A DNA stretch of 64,000 nucleotides from Rhizaria sp. SCN 62-66 (taxonomy: Eukaryota; Rhizaria, unplaced): contig MEDY01000069.1 in the NCBI GenBank assembly GCA_001724265.1, positions 1 to 64,000 on the forward strand. Reading direction: 5' to 3'. Positions within the stretch are counted from its first letter, which is position 1. Each line of letters starts with the position of its first letter. The translations under genes were made by a program, and so were the position numbers. The notes beneath the pieces were generated by a model. The model saw only the letters and a list, made by a program, of their open reading frames with translations. It did no database searches and had not been told where the DNA came from. Positions 20,501-30,442 of the stretch are shown here, one piece after another.

Positions 20501-23500
20501 GTCAAGTCGTCCTCCACCAACAGCTCCAGCACGGGCCCCACGTTCGCGTCACTGCGCGGCAAGCGGCTGTGCTCGGGCACCTTCACCTCGGCCAACACTT
20601 GGCTCGTCGCCGCCTGGGCCAAGCTCAACAACGCCACCACGGGCTTCGGCGTCACGCCAACTGGGTGGAACTCGGCTGTGAACTACGTGCCCGACGCATG
20701 CAACGCCGACGTGTACACCGACACGGCGTCCTTTTTCTCAGGTGGCCTGTGCGCGCCGCCGATGACCGAGGGCGAGGTGGGCACGTGCCAGACCTGCCCG
20801 TCGGGCGTGACGTCGTGCTCGATGCAGAGCGAGTACGCCGGCAACGAGGGTGCGCTCAAGGGCCTCGTCGACGGCGTCTGCGACGTTGCGCTCGTCCGCT
20901 CCGACACCTACACCAGCGCCTGCGCCTACACCACGACGGTCCTGCCCACGGGCGTGTCAGTCACCACGCGCCCGTCCTGGTGCCCCGACGAGGGCCAGCT
21001 CGCCGCCGTGTCCGACTTCGCCGCCGCGGCCGCGACCGTGGGCCGCGCTCCCACGCGCGCGTGGATGGTGCGCGCCAACTCGCTCTCCGACGCCGTCGCC
21101 GCGGGTTTCATGCAGGCCGTGGTCGCGATGGGCGACTTCCCCGACGTTGCCGACGTGTACCAGCTCACCTCAGTCGCGCCCGTCTACTCCGCGCCCGGCT
21201 CTACCACGGCGCTCACCCCCGGGTCCGAGCTGGCCACGTCGACGCACCTGACGCTGCTCTCGCAGTCGGGCGTCTTCACCTCCGTGCCGGCCATCACGCC
21301 CTACACGTCGTGCTCGACCGCGGCCTACACGCCCTACTGCGTGGCCGCCGTGCCCGACACGTGTCGCAACAAGGGCTCATCGGCGCTGTCCCCGATCCAC
21401 TTCGCGCTGCCCGTGTCGGCGTGGACTGCCGAGGGCGTGGCGTTGTTCCAGGACTACTTCGACCGCCGTGTCGCCACCGCGCTCGCCAACAACGCCGCCG
21501 CGACATACATCAAGGCCATCATCGTGCGCGACGTCGCTGGCGCGCTGGGCAACTCGCTCGAGGCGCTGGTGCGCCAGCTCGTTGACGTCGTCGCGCTCGA
21601 CCCCATCCCGGCCTACCTGGGCTGGCAGCGCTACGGCCACCAGGTGATTATGCAGGAGCTGACACAGCTCACCGAGGCGCGCTCCTACCGCGTCACGCCT
21701 TGGGTGCGGCCCGACTCGGGCTACACCACCTTCGCCAGCCTGCGCGGCGCTGTCTCGTGCCACGGGTCCTACCTCTCCTTCCCCGCGCTCGGCGCAGTGG
21801 CGTTCGGCCTCAACAACTGGCGGAGCACGAGCTTCAACGTCACCGCGTCCGACTCGCCGGCCACGGCGCCCGTGTCGGTGGCCGCGCTGGCCACCAAGGC
21901 CGTCGACGCCTGTGACGCCGACGCGCGTGAGCTGCTCGCGGGCTACTTCGGCCGCTCCTGCGCCGCGCCCGACTCGGTGGGCCGCGCGGGCCTCTGCGAG
22001 AGCTGTCCCACGATGACGGACCGCGGCATCACGTGCGACCTGTCCAACGCCTACGCGGGCCCCTGGGGCGCAATGCGCGCGCTGGCCGAGGGCGTGTGCG
22101 ACGTCGCCTTCGCGCGCGAGTCCTCCTGGGTCGACATCTGCGGCGGCGGCAACTCGGAGCCGCCCGCGTGGTGCCCCGCCACACCGCTCGTGGCCATCAC
22201 GCACGACACGGACCCGCTGATCCCGGCCGCGACCGGCCTCGCGCTGGCGCCGGGCCACGCGCTCATGGTGCGCCCCAACTCGCTCTCGGACACGGCGCTG
22301 CAGGGCCTGTACGGCGCGCTGGTGGGGCTCAACTCGAATCAGACGCTGCTGCGCATGTTCCGCTTCCCGCGCGGACTGGCCCCGCCGATCGACGGCCAGG
22401 TCGCCACCGAGGCCGGCACGTCGCTCGCACTGAGCCCCGTGGCACCCGCGATCGCGGTCGTGCCGGGCATTGCGCAGTTCATTGCGCAGACCACCGCGCA
22501 GCTCCCGCCCGAGACGTGCCAGTCCGTCCCCGGGCTCGGCCGCTCGGGCTCGCGGCCCACGACCACGACGTCGACCACGACGACCTCGGCTGCGGGGCTG
22601 CTGTCCTTCACGCGCGCCACCGCTACCCCCGCGCTCGGCGGCGGCCCGGCCAACGCGCTGCGCTTCGCCGTGCCCGGGTCCGTGGACCTGGCTGTTCTGC
22701 GCGAGTTCCAGGCGTACTGGGACTCGGTGGCAGATGTGTCGGGACTCTACGTGCAGGCCGTCACGGGCGTCAACTCGGCCACCGCGCTCGAGGCCGGCGA
22801 CACCGACGTCGTGTTCCTCGACGCCTCGGCCGGGCTCATGGCCAACGTGCGCTATGGACACCAGATTGTGGCCGTCGAGGCCGATTACGAGGTGACGTCG
22901 CGCTACACGACCAACCTGACGACGACGCTTAGCAGCGGCGCCGTGGTGCGTAACGAGACTGAGGTTGTGGACGCCATCGTGTACACGCGCGCGGGCTCGG
23001 GCGCGTGGGCTCTCGCGTCAGAGCAGCCCGTCTTTGGGCTCTACAGCTGGAGCGACCTCCGCGGCTCGCGCGTGTGCATCCCCGAGATGCTGTCCTCCTC
23101 GGGCACCGTGCTGCCGCTGATCAACGGGCTCAGCAACGAGATGAACTTCACCACGCTCGCGCAGCCCACTGTACCGGACACGACGCCGATCAACAACACT
23201 GTGCTCGACGCCTGCAACTCGCCCATCGTCAATGGCTACCGCAACTTCTTCGGCGCCGTGTGTGCGCCGCCGTCGGTGGCGGGCGAGGCCGGCGTGTGCG
23301 ACCTGTGCTCTGCCAGCGGCACCTCGATCAACATCGCCGCGTCCGCCTCGGCCTCGCTCAACGTGTCCTCGCCGACCTGCGACGCGTCCAACCTGCACGC
23401 GGGCGAGCGCGGCGCGCTGCTTGGCCTTTCGACACGCGTGTGCCAGGTCGCTTTCATGCGCAACGACACGGTGAACCGCTTCTGCGACCCCGTATACCAC

Positions 23501-24262
23501 CCGCTGGGGACCAAGATGACGGGCTTCCTGTCGCCCTTCGACGTGCCCGACTCGATCCTGGGCAACACCTCGGCGTCTGAGTCGGCGTCGTCGTTCGCGC
23601 CGCCGTCGTGGTGCCAGGCGCTGACCGACTACGCGTACATCGCGCCCGACTCCGACATCTCCACCACGCTGCGCAACACGCGCGCGCCCACGTCGGCCTT
23701 CATGGTCCGCAGCGGCTCCCTCAGCACCAACACGACGCGCCAGCTGTTCGAGGCACTCGAGGCGCTGTCGTCGCGCCCCATCATGCTCAAGTACCTGGGC
23801 GCGTACGGCGTGACGCACCCGTCGGCCAACGGCGGCACGATCACCGTGGTCAACACGCGCATCACGACGACGACGAGCAGCGGCAGTACTGCCGTGTCGA
23901 CCTCCAAGGTCACCTCGCCCGTCGTCGCGCCCGCGGCAACGCTGCTGGGCACGCAGGCCGCGACCGACGCGCACCTGAGCACCTGGCAGACCGTCATGGA
24001 GAGCTACACGCCCGGCTTCTCGCAGTTCCTCACGTGCCAGATTGAGACGCAGGCGCTCATGCTCTCGGCCAACGGCCCGTCGCAGGCGCAGTGCTCCATG
24101 GGCGCGCCCCGCGATTGCGCCACGATCGGCCCCGCGCGGTTGTACCTCACCGACAACTCCAACGCAGCCTCCGCGCTGGCCGTCGGCTCGCTCGGCGCCA
24201 TGCTCACGGTTTTCGCCGCGGCCATCGCACTCGCGGGCGGGCTCGAGGGGCTCACCAAGTGA
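17561..24262 (+). CDS. Five-lobed transferrin-like secreted/surface protein (two exons)
   Basis: Exons are 17561..17905 and 18086..24262; 2,173 residues. The N-terminus is a signal peptide (LLLRQLLALAVLVCAAALLP, probable cut after VSA). Five tandem lobes of about 370-540 residues start near residues 48, 425, 803, 1217 and 1637, each opening with a strand such as NPIKFGV, FPLRLAL or NPLKVAV. Each lobe repeats transferrin landmarks: an Asp strand (LDAAQGYLAW), a LRGxxxC segment, FFxxxCAPP with two further Cys (lobe 3: FFSGGLCAPPM), and YAGNEGALKGL followed by CDVALVRSDT; human transferrin has FFSGSCAP and GYSGAFKCL followed by GDVAFVKHST. The Asp iron ligand is kept in all five lobes. The Tyr ligand within the YSG motif is replaced in every lobe, the anion-binding Arg looks absent, and only lobe 4 keeps the His (GHALMVR). 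The C-terminus is one hydrophobic segment (GSLGAMLTVFAAAIAL) with a seven-residue end: GPI signal or membrane anchor. Iron binding is therefore uncertain. Confidence 0.82.
17906..18085 (+). other. Intron of transferrin-like gene
   Basis: This is a 180-nt phase-0 intron, donor CACCAG|GTGCGT, acceptor GACTGACTCTTCAG|GTC. Splicing joins RRFAHQ to VVVVEGAS, which reproduces the sequence seen uninterrupted in lobes 4 and 5 (RYGHQVIMQE, RYGHQIVAVE). Confidence 0.92.
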
Positions 24263-24698
24263 GATCAATAGTGAGCTGTCTTGGAGATGAAGTGCGGGAG
24301 GCCACTTACATGAGTGTTTGTTAGTGACATTTTGGACGCCAACTACTGCTGACACAATGCTGTTGTATGATTGGTGTTCGATGGTTAGATTAGTAGTTGC
24401 GGTTGTGCTCTATAAATTAGTATATGCAAGATAATGAAGATTATTTGGTTTTGATGGGGCCGCCGCCGCGTTCCGACTGCACGAAAGGAAAGTGCAAGAT
24501 GCAGCACGAGTTTGGTCACGTGCGCAGCGAACGGTATCGCGCGTTATCGGGCCACCGAGAGTTACTAATATGAATAAACGTAATATTAAAAAAGAAAATA
24601 CATTTATTTTTTTATATACTCGTCAATAATTGCCAATAATAACCATTACAACTCTACGCTGGCCACGTCGTTGACCAACGGCAACTCATGTTTTTATC
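24263..24698. other. Convergent spacer
   Basis: The transferrin-like and TYW fusion genes converge here. The sequence is AT-rich, with a GC-rich patch at about 24455-24550 of no recognisable function and AATAAA-like signals near 24570-24600. Nothing coding is seen. Confidence 0.5.
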
Positions 24699-27600
24699 TC
24701 ACTCGCTGCTCTTGTCCGCGGCGACGCCAGCCTTGTCCCTGCTGCCCCCCATCGCGGCGCAGAGTGCCTCGATGCCCCGGAGCGCGTAGAACTCCCTATA
24801 TACGCCGACGGGCAGCGCGGCCATCGCGGCGACGGCCTTCTGCGCGTGCACCAGCACCACCGCGCCGGCGACGACGTCCTTGTTGCCGTAGACATCCTTG
24901 CCCGCGTAGACCTCGGGCAGCAGGTGGCGCCAAAAGACGTTGACGGACACACCAACGTCGCCCGGCAGCGTTTCGACGTGGTGCAGCCAGAAGGCCGGCA
25001 GGAAAAGCACGTCGCCGGGTTCCAGCACGCCCTCGATGCGGCGCGCATGCGCCGACTGCAGGTACCGCGCGGGCAGCGCGCTGTCCGCGTCGCTTTCAGC
25101 GGCCGAAGGCAGGCGCGTGAAGGGCGCGGAGGACGCGTCGGGCGCGGCGGCGATACCCAGCGCACCGGCGTGCGCGGGAGCCCACAGCGTGACGCGCTTG
25201 CGGCCGCGCACGTGGACAAGGAAGTTGTCGGCAACGTCGAAGTGCGGCCACAGCTGCAACCCCGGCGACGACACGCGCAGCACGGAGCTGAACGCCGCGG
25301 CCTCGGGCACGAAGGCCGGCACGGTGATGTCGCGCGCAAGCTCAGGGAACGTTTCGGCGATGTCCGCGACGCTCTTGCGCGCGTCGGCGCCCACGGAGCG
25401 CAGGTACATATACTCCGCAGCGGCAGCGGCGCCCTCAGAAGAGCCCTCAGAGGAGGCCTTGCCCGCGGCGAGCAGCTCGGCCATGCCAACAGTGCGGAAG
25501 CTGTAGTTGCGCGGCTGCATATTCATCAGCGGCGTGTTGGCCACGTGCACGGGCAGCTGCACGCCCTGCGTGGCGCGCGTGAGATACGCGTCGTCCGCCC
25601 AGCGTGCCACGCACGGCCCCACGTCCAGTCCGCGCAGAATCACAGGCGCCGACACAGGCAGCACCAGGGCCGCAAACTCGGTCGCGGTGCATCCAGTCAC
25701 CACGGGAAGCTCGCGCGCAACACTCGCGCGCGCTGCTGCGCAGTCGCTTGCGGGAACGTCCGCAAAGACAGGCGGCACGGGGATGGGCTCAGCGGCCGCG
25801 GCGACAGTGGCCATCGCGGAGGCGATGCCATGCTCGCGGGTCCCGGGCGTCTGCGCACGCGCCAACAAAGAGGAAGACGGGGTCAGAGCTGCACCGCAGT
25901 CGGAGCGCACGAGCGCGGATAGCGGCAGCGACGGCGACTGCGGCAATGACGCCGGGATGACTGGCAGCGCGTTCGATCCAGTCGCAACAGGTGTCGCAGC
26001 AGCCGTGGCCCTGGAACCACTACCAGACTTAGCCACAGCTAAAGCAGTGGTAGCCGCAACAGTCACCGCAGGAGTGTTCGCAGCGGCGGTCGCAGCGACA
26101 TTAGCAGCGAGTGCGGCGGCAGCGAGCGCCTTGACTACCGCGGGAGGCAGCTCAGCAGCGTCCTTCGCGTCAGGTGAGAATGCAGCGATGTCGACGACGA
26201 CGTGCTCGACCTGCGGCGCGTAGGACTTGACGACCTCGACGTGCGTCACCTCGAGTGCCCACTCGCGCTTGCCCGCGCTCAGCAGCGGCGCCGCGGGCGC
26301 GGGCGCGCGCAGGGATGAGAGCGCGAGCGCGGGGCTGGCCAGCACGGCGCCGGCGGCCGGGTGGACCGTCAGGCCGCGCGGCAGCACCACGGCGGCGCTG
26401 TCGCCGCTGCTCTTGCTGTTGGCGGCGCCGTGGGCCGCGGGGACGGCGACCGAGTCGAAAACGACCCCCTGCTGTTCGGCCGTCTCGCGCGCGACGTCGG
26501 AGTCGAGCAGCGCGCGAAGCGCCGGGAGCAGCGTGTTGCGCGCCCACGCGCGGCCGCCGCCGCGGGGCACGTTCATGTGCACGTGGAGCATGCCGCCACG
26601 CGTGCGCAGCGCGGCCAGCGCGGCGAGCCAGCCGTCCTCGCTGGACGGGATGAGGCCGAGCGACACGCGGTCCGCGGACTCGCGGACGAGCCACCGCACC
26701 GCGGCACGCCGGTTGTCACCGGGCACCACCGTCACGCGCGACGACGCCGGGGCCACTGCCGCAGCGCTGTTGTCAATGGAATCGGTGGTGTTGCGGCGCA
26801 GGGCGCGGCGGAGCGCGACGACCGAGGGCGGGTTAAGCTCGCATGCGAACACGTGCTCCGCGCGCGCGCGGACGACGTATGGCAACGTGAAATACCCTAC
26901 GCCCGCGTACAGGTCAACCATGGTCTCGCGCGCGCCCAGCGCGGCCGTCAGCGCAGCGGCCGACGCGCCCGCGAAGGGGCTCGCAAAAGCAGCAGTAGGA
27001 GCAGTGGGGGCCGAGGCTTTGGCGAGCGGCAGCGCGGCAGCGGCGGCGGCGGCGTCAGCGGCCGCGAGAGGTGCGGGCATCGCGGCGGCGCGGGCCTTCT
27101 CGGTGGTGTTTCCAGAGGAGAACATGCTGCGCAGCACGTCGAGCGCGTACACGATGCCGTTCTCCTTGTGCAAGACCCAGCACGTGTCGCGCGCGAAGCC
27201 CTCCGCGGCAGGCGCGGGCACGCACGCCTCGGCCGCGGCGCCCGCGGACACGCCCGCGGCGACGGCGTCGGCGGGCGCGGCGGCGTAGATGTCGTCGTCC
27301 TCCGCGGCGGCGGCGCGCGCGGCGGCGGCGACGGGCCCCGCGGCGCCGCCCTGCGTCCACAGCAGGCGGGCGGCACTGGAGCGCACCAGATCTCCTGCCA
27401 CGGGTGCCTGGCGGGCGAGCGCGGCGACGCGCAGCGCGGCGGCGATGAGGCCGTACACGGTGTCGGCCGCGAGCGGGGCGAAAGAGGACGGAACCGGGGG
27501 CAGCTCGGCGGAGTCGGCGGCGGCGGCAGCGGCGCGAGACGGCTGCTTCTTGTTCTGCTGCTGTTGCTGTGAGGGCAGAGGGGCAAAGTAAGACGTCTCG

Positions 27601-29657
27601 CCTGCGGCCACGTTCTCTGGCTTCTTGATCGCAACAGCCCCGGCGCCACCAGCCGCAGCATCCGCGGTTTCAGGGGCAGCCCTGTCGGCGGCGCGCTCAG
27701 CGACGGCGCCGGTGGTCAACAGCTCCCAGAGCCCGCCCACGGCGCCGATGGGGGAGCTGGCCGGCAGCAGGGCCACGTGGGCCCCCGCCACAGCGTCCTC
27801 GTCACCGGTTACGCTGTTGGGAGCGTTGGTGTTGGCGAGAGGGAGGAGCGAGGTGCGGCCGAGGACCTCCCAGCGGTGCGGCGGCAGCGCGCGCATGGCG
27901 GCTTTGTACAGCGCGTCGTGCGGCGCGAGCCCGTGGCGCGAGAGCAGCGCCGACAGCGCGGACGTCAGACGGGTCAGCGGGGAGCTCGTGCCGCCGCCGG
28001 CCGCCGTGGCCACAGCCGCAGTCGCGGCTGACGAGGCAGCAGCAGTGGCGGTCGCGCTCGCAGGCGCAGCGGCCGGCACGGGAGCCGCGGTGGCGGTGAG
28101 GGCGGACACGGGGAGCACGACGGCTGTCGCGACGATCGCACCCGCGTCGGCAGCGGCGTTTGCACCGAGAGCGGCGAGCGCAGCGGCAGTGACGCGCGCG
28201 TGCGCGCCGTCCTTGTCCTTTGGCTCGAACTTGGCGGCGGGTTTGACCGGTGTGCAGCCCGAGGTGCTGACGGCGGCGGCGAGCGCGGCGGCCGCGGCGG
28301 CGAGCGCGGCCGTGTAGCCGGCGCTGGGGCCCGCGGGGGCGCTGACTGCGAGCGCGGCGTCGACTGCGAGCGCGGCCGAGACAGAGGCAGCGGCAGCGGT
28401 AACGCTCGCGCTCGAGAGTGCAGTGTGCGGGAGAGCGACGGAGCGCGCGAGAGCGAGCGCGATGGAGCCGGCGGGCGTGAGCGGGAGCACGGACCAGGGC
28501 TCCGACGACACCGCCACAGGCGCGATCGCACCCGGCACACCCGAAGCCGCAGTCGCAGTCGCAGAGGCAGAGGCAGAGGCATCATCAGCGGTCTGAGCGA
28601 GGAAGGAGGCGATCTCAGTGACCGCGGTCAGTGCCGAGCCGGCGTCGATCGCGGCCGCTACGGCCTCACCAGTCAGCGCGCTGAATGACGCCGTGTTGGC
28701 GCCGCTGGCGGCGCTGGCGTTGGCGGCGGGGCGGTCGAGCGCGAGCCAGCCGCGGGCCTTAAGGCTGTCCTTGTAGAACTTGGTCAGGCGGCGCGGCACG
28801 GCGACAGCCAACGGCGCGGTCACGGCCGCAATTGCAGCGGGCGTCGCCGGCTCTGTCGCAGCGCGCGCATTCTCGCTAGCGTTGCCGCTGTCGCTGTTGC
28901 TCTTGGCCGCGGCGGCGGCGGAGCGCGAGGAGAAGAGGTGCGAGACGGCCTTGAGCGCGTCGGTGAAGGCGTCGATCTTGGCGAAGTTGCGGCGCTGCTT
29001 CGCGTTGGCAAGCGCAAGCACGGAGCGCACGTACGCGCAGTTGACGACAAGGCGGCCCGCAAGCACGACGGGTGCATCCACGCGGAGCGCGCCGCGCACG
29101 TTGACGATGTACCGCTTCGCGACGGCCGTGATGCCAGAGTCACGGTACCCGCACTGGTGCGCCAGAGTCAGGAAGTGCGACGCGGCCTCGAGCGTGCGCG
29201 CCTCGATCGCGAGGATGAAGCCCTCGTAGCGCAGGTGGATGTTGCCCTCCATGTCGTCAGCGTTAGCATCCGAGTCTGCGTCGGCGTTGTCACCAGAGAC
29301 TGATTGCTCGGGGATGGCGGCGGGCTCGGAGGAGGGCACAGCGGGCGCCGGGAGCAGCGCAGCGTCGGTAGAATTAAGGTACGGGCGCAGAGCGTCGAAG
29401 ATTTGGGACTCAGTGGCGTACGAGTGTTCAGCAACAAGCCACGTGCCGCCCTTGTCGGCGCTGCCGTCGCGGAACAGCGTGACGCGGCCGGAGCAAGAGC
29501 TCGTCGTGTAGATGTCGTCCTGCGAGTTGATGTACGAGACGAGGTCGAAAACAGGCGCGTCAATCGACCCCTTGGGGGATTTGTCTGTAATACCCTGGCG
29601 CAGACCCTCGAGCACGGCGAAGCGGCGCTGGTCGAAAGCGCACTTGTCGCGGCTCAT
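24699..29657 (-). CDS. TYW3-TYW2-TYW5-like fusion for tRNA-Phe wybutosine synthesis
   Basis: This is a 1,652-residue single-exon protein; the ATG at 29655-29657 (MSRDKCAFDQRR) begins exactly at the TYW3 domain. TYW3 part (about residues 1-235): KSPKGSIDAPVFDLVSYIN, TTSSCSGRVTLF and KGGTWLVAEH, the N-4 methylase of the yW precursor. TYW2 part (about 310-1100): RLTKFYKDSLKARGWL, then after long Ala-rich inserts HKENGIVYALDVLRSMFSSGN and the SAM-binding MVDLYAGVGYFTLPYV with ACELNPPSV; it transfers the aminocarboxypropyl group. C-terminal part (about 1330-1640): a JmjC/cupin domain with LQLWPHFDVADNF, RKRVTLWAP, LEPGDVLFLPAFWLHH and VNVFWRHLLPE, giving an H-x-D...H iron site as in TYW5, the yW hydroxylase. 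TYW4 methyltransferase and kelch repeats are absent, so the JmjC part could instead derive from the TYW4 C-terminus. An AG after CTTTTTCCAACCTGTAGGC lies 10 nt before the ATG. Confidence 0.88.
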   Translation of the reverse strand: MSRDKCAFDQRRFAVLEGLRQGITDKSPKGSIDAPVFDLVSYINSQDDIYTTSSCSGRVTLFRDGSADKGGTWLVAEHSYATESQIFDALRPYLNSTDAALLPAPAVPSSEPAAIPEQSVSGDNADADSDANADDMEGNIHLRYEGFILAIEARTLEAASHFLTLAHQCGYRDSGITAVAKRYIVNVRGALRVDAPVVLAGRLVVNCAYVRSVLALANAKQRRNFAKIDAFTDALKAVSHLFSSRSAAAAAKSNSDSGNASENARAATEPATPAAIAAVTAPLAVAVPRRLTKFYKDSLKARGWLALDRPAANASAASGANTASFSALTGEAVAAAIDAGSALTAVTEIASFLAQTADDASASASATATAASGVPGAIAPVAVSSEPWSVLPLTPAGSIALALARSVALPHTALSSASVTAAAASVSAALAVDAALAVSAPAGPSAGYTAALAAAAAALAAAVSTSGCTPVKPAAKFEPKDKDGAHARVTAAALAALGANAAADAGAIVATAVVLPVSALTATAAPVPAAAPASATATAAASSAATAAVATAAGGGTSSPLTRLTSALSALLSRHGLAPHDALYKAAMRALPPHRWEVLGRTSLLPLANTNAPNSVTGDEDAVAGAHVALLPASSPIGAVGGLWELLTTGAVAERAADRAAPETADAAAGGAGAVAIKKPENVAAGETSYFAPLPSQQQQQNKKQPSRAAAAAADSAELPPVPSSFAPLAADTVYGLIAAALRVAALARQAPVAGDLVRSSAARLLWTQGGAAGPVAAAARAAAAEDDDIYAAAPADAVAAGVSAGAAAEACVPAPAAEGFARDTCWVLHKENGIVYALDVLRSMFSSGNTTEKARAAAMPAPLAAADAAAAAAALPLAKASAPTAPTAAFASPFAGASAAALTAALGARETMVDLYAGVGYFTLPYVVRARAEHVFACELNPPSVVALRRALRRNTTDSIDNSAAAVAPASSRVTVVPGDNRRAAVRWLVRESADRVSLGLIPSSEDGWLAALAALRTRGGMLHVHMNVPRGGGRAWARNTLLPALRALLDSDVARETAEQQGVVFDSVAVPAAHGAANSKSSGDSAAVVLPRGLTVHPAAGAVLASPALALSSLRAPAPAAPLLSAGKREWALEVTHVEVVKSYAPQVEHVVVDIAAFSPDAKDAAELPPAVVKALAAAALAANVAATAAANTPAVTVAATTALAVAKSGSGSRATAAATPVATGSNALPVIPASLPQSPSLPLSALVRSDCGAALTPSSSLLARAQTPGTREHGIASAMATVAAAAEPIPVPPVFADVPASDCAAARASVARELPVVTGCTATEFAALVLPVSAPVILRGLDVGPCVARWADDAYLTRATQGVQLPVHVANTPLMNMQPRNYSFRTVGMAELLAAGKASSEGSSEGAAAAAEYMYLRSVGADARKSVADIAETFPELARDITVPAFVPEAAAFSSVLRVSSPGLQLWPHFDVADNFLVHVRGRKRVTLWAPAHAGALGIAAAPDASSAPFTRLPSAAESDADSALPARYLQSAHARRIEGVLEPGDVLFLPAFWLHHVETLPGDVGVSVNVFWRHLLPEVYAGKDVYGNKDVVAGAVVLVHAQKAVAAMAALPVGVYREFYALRGIEALCAAMGGSRDKAGVAADKSSE

Positions 29658-29834
29658 GGTGCGGACTCTGCCTACAGGTTGGAAAAAGAGGTTGTGATCG
29701 TCAAGTGAGAGCGTTATATTATACAAGAAGATAAGACTACCTTTTATATTTAAATGCTAAATTATACAAGCCAATTTCCCCATTAAGGCCTTCAGCCAGC
29801 ATTTGCCACTTGCCCTCTGTAAGACGACGTGCAC
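29658..29834. promoter_or_regulatory. Compact bidirectional promoter region
   Basis: Only 177 bp separates two divergent ATGs (TYW fusion on the minus strand, unknown Cys-rich gene on the plus strand), so core promoter elements of both must lie here or inside the genes. The middle is AT-rich with TATATTATAC (about 29715) and TTTATATTTAAATG (about 29743), possible TATA-like elements. Pyrimidine-plus-AG stretches flank both starts. Function is inferred from spacing. Confidence 0.5.
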
Positions 29835-30411
29835 ATGGCGATGCCCACTTTGCCCACACCTCACCCTGACTTAAACCACTCAATGTTTCTCACTGTATGT
29901 GCGCTTTATGGAATTTCCATACCTTTTTACGCCTGTTTCCACTTGCTGCTGTCCAGAATGGATAAACCTGAACCTCCGTTGCCAACTATGGCCACTGGTG
30001 CTGATGCCACGAACCTCCTCTCCCACATGTATTCACCCGCGTTCGCGCCTCTAGTTGACCAGGGTGCGATCATTCATGTCACAGCATGCTACGAGCACCC
30101 TGCACAGTTAGCCAACGGCGACCGCTGCTACTACACGCTGCAAATCAACCAGCACACGCCTAAGTCAGACTGGGACTTTTTCGTCCTCAACTCGTCCCGC
30201 GCCGTCGCCGACGTCTCCCTTATCTCCGGACAGCTGCTGCGCGACGAGCCGCATCTGCACTGCGGGATTCAAGGCCGTCCCGACGTTGTTGCGGCACTTT
30301 GCGATTTGCGCAAGCAGCGCATCGCTCACAATCATCCTAACTTGACGACTGTGCCTGAAAGTGCGACTGAGGCAAGTACTGGTTCGAGTGCTCCTGCAAA
30401 CGCCGACGATG

Positions 30412-30442
<31 letters not shown>

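Noticed and set aside
21377-22861. 494-codon minus-strand open frame
   Set aside because: Antisense to lobes 3 to 5 of the transferrin-like protein; no independent support.
17700-24262. Reading the five repeats as bacterial phosphonate- or solute-binding domains
   Set aside because: Transferrin lobes share that fold, but the Cys pattern and the FFxxxCAPP and GAxxxL...VAFxR motifs fit transferrin specifically.
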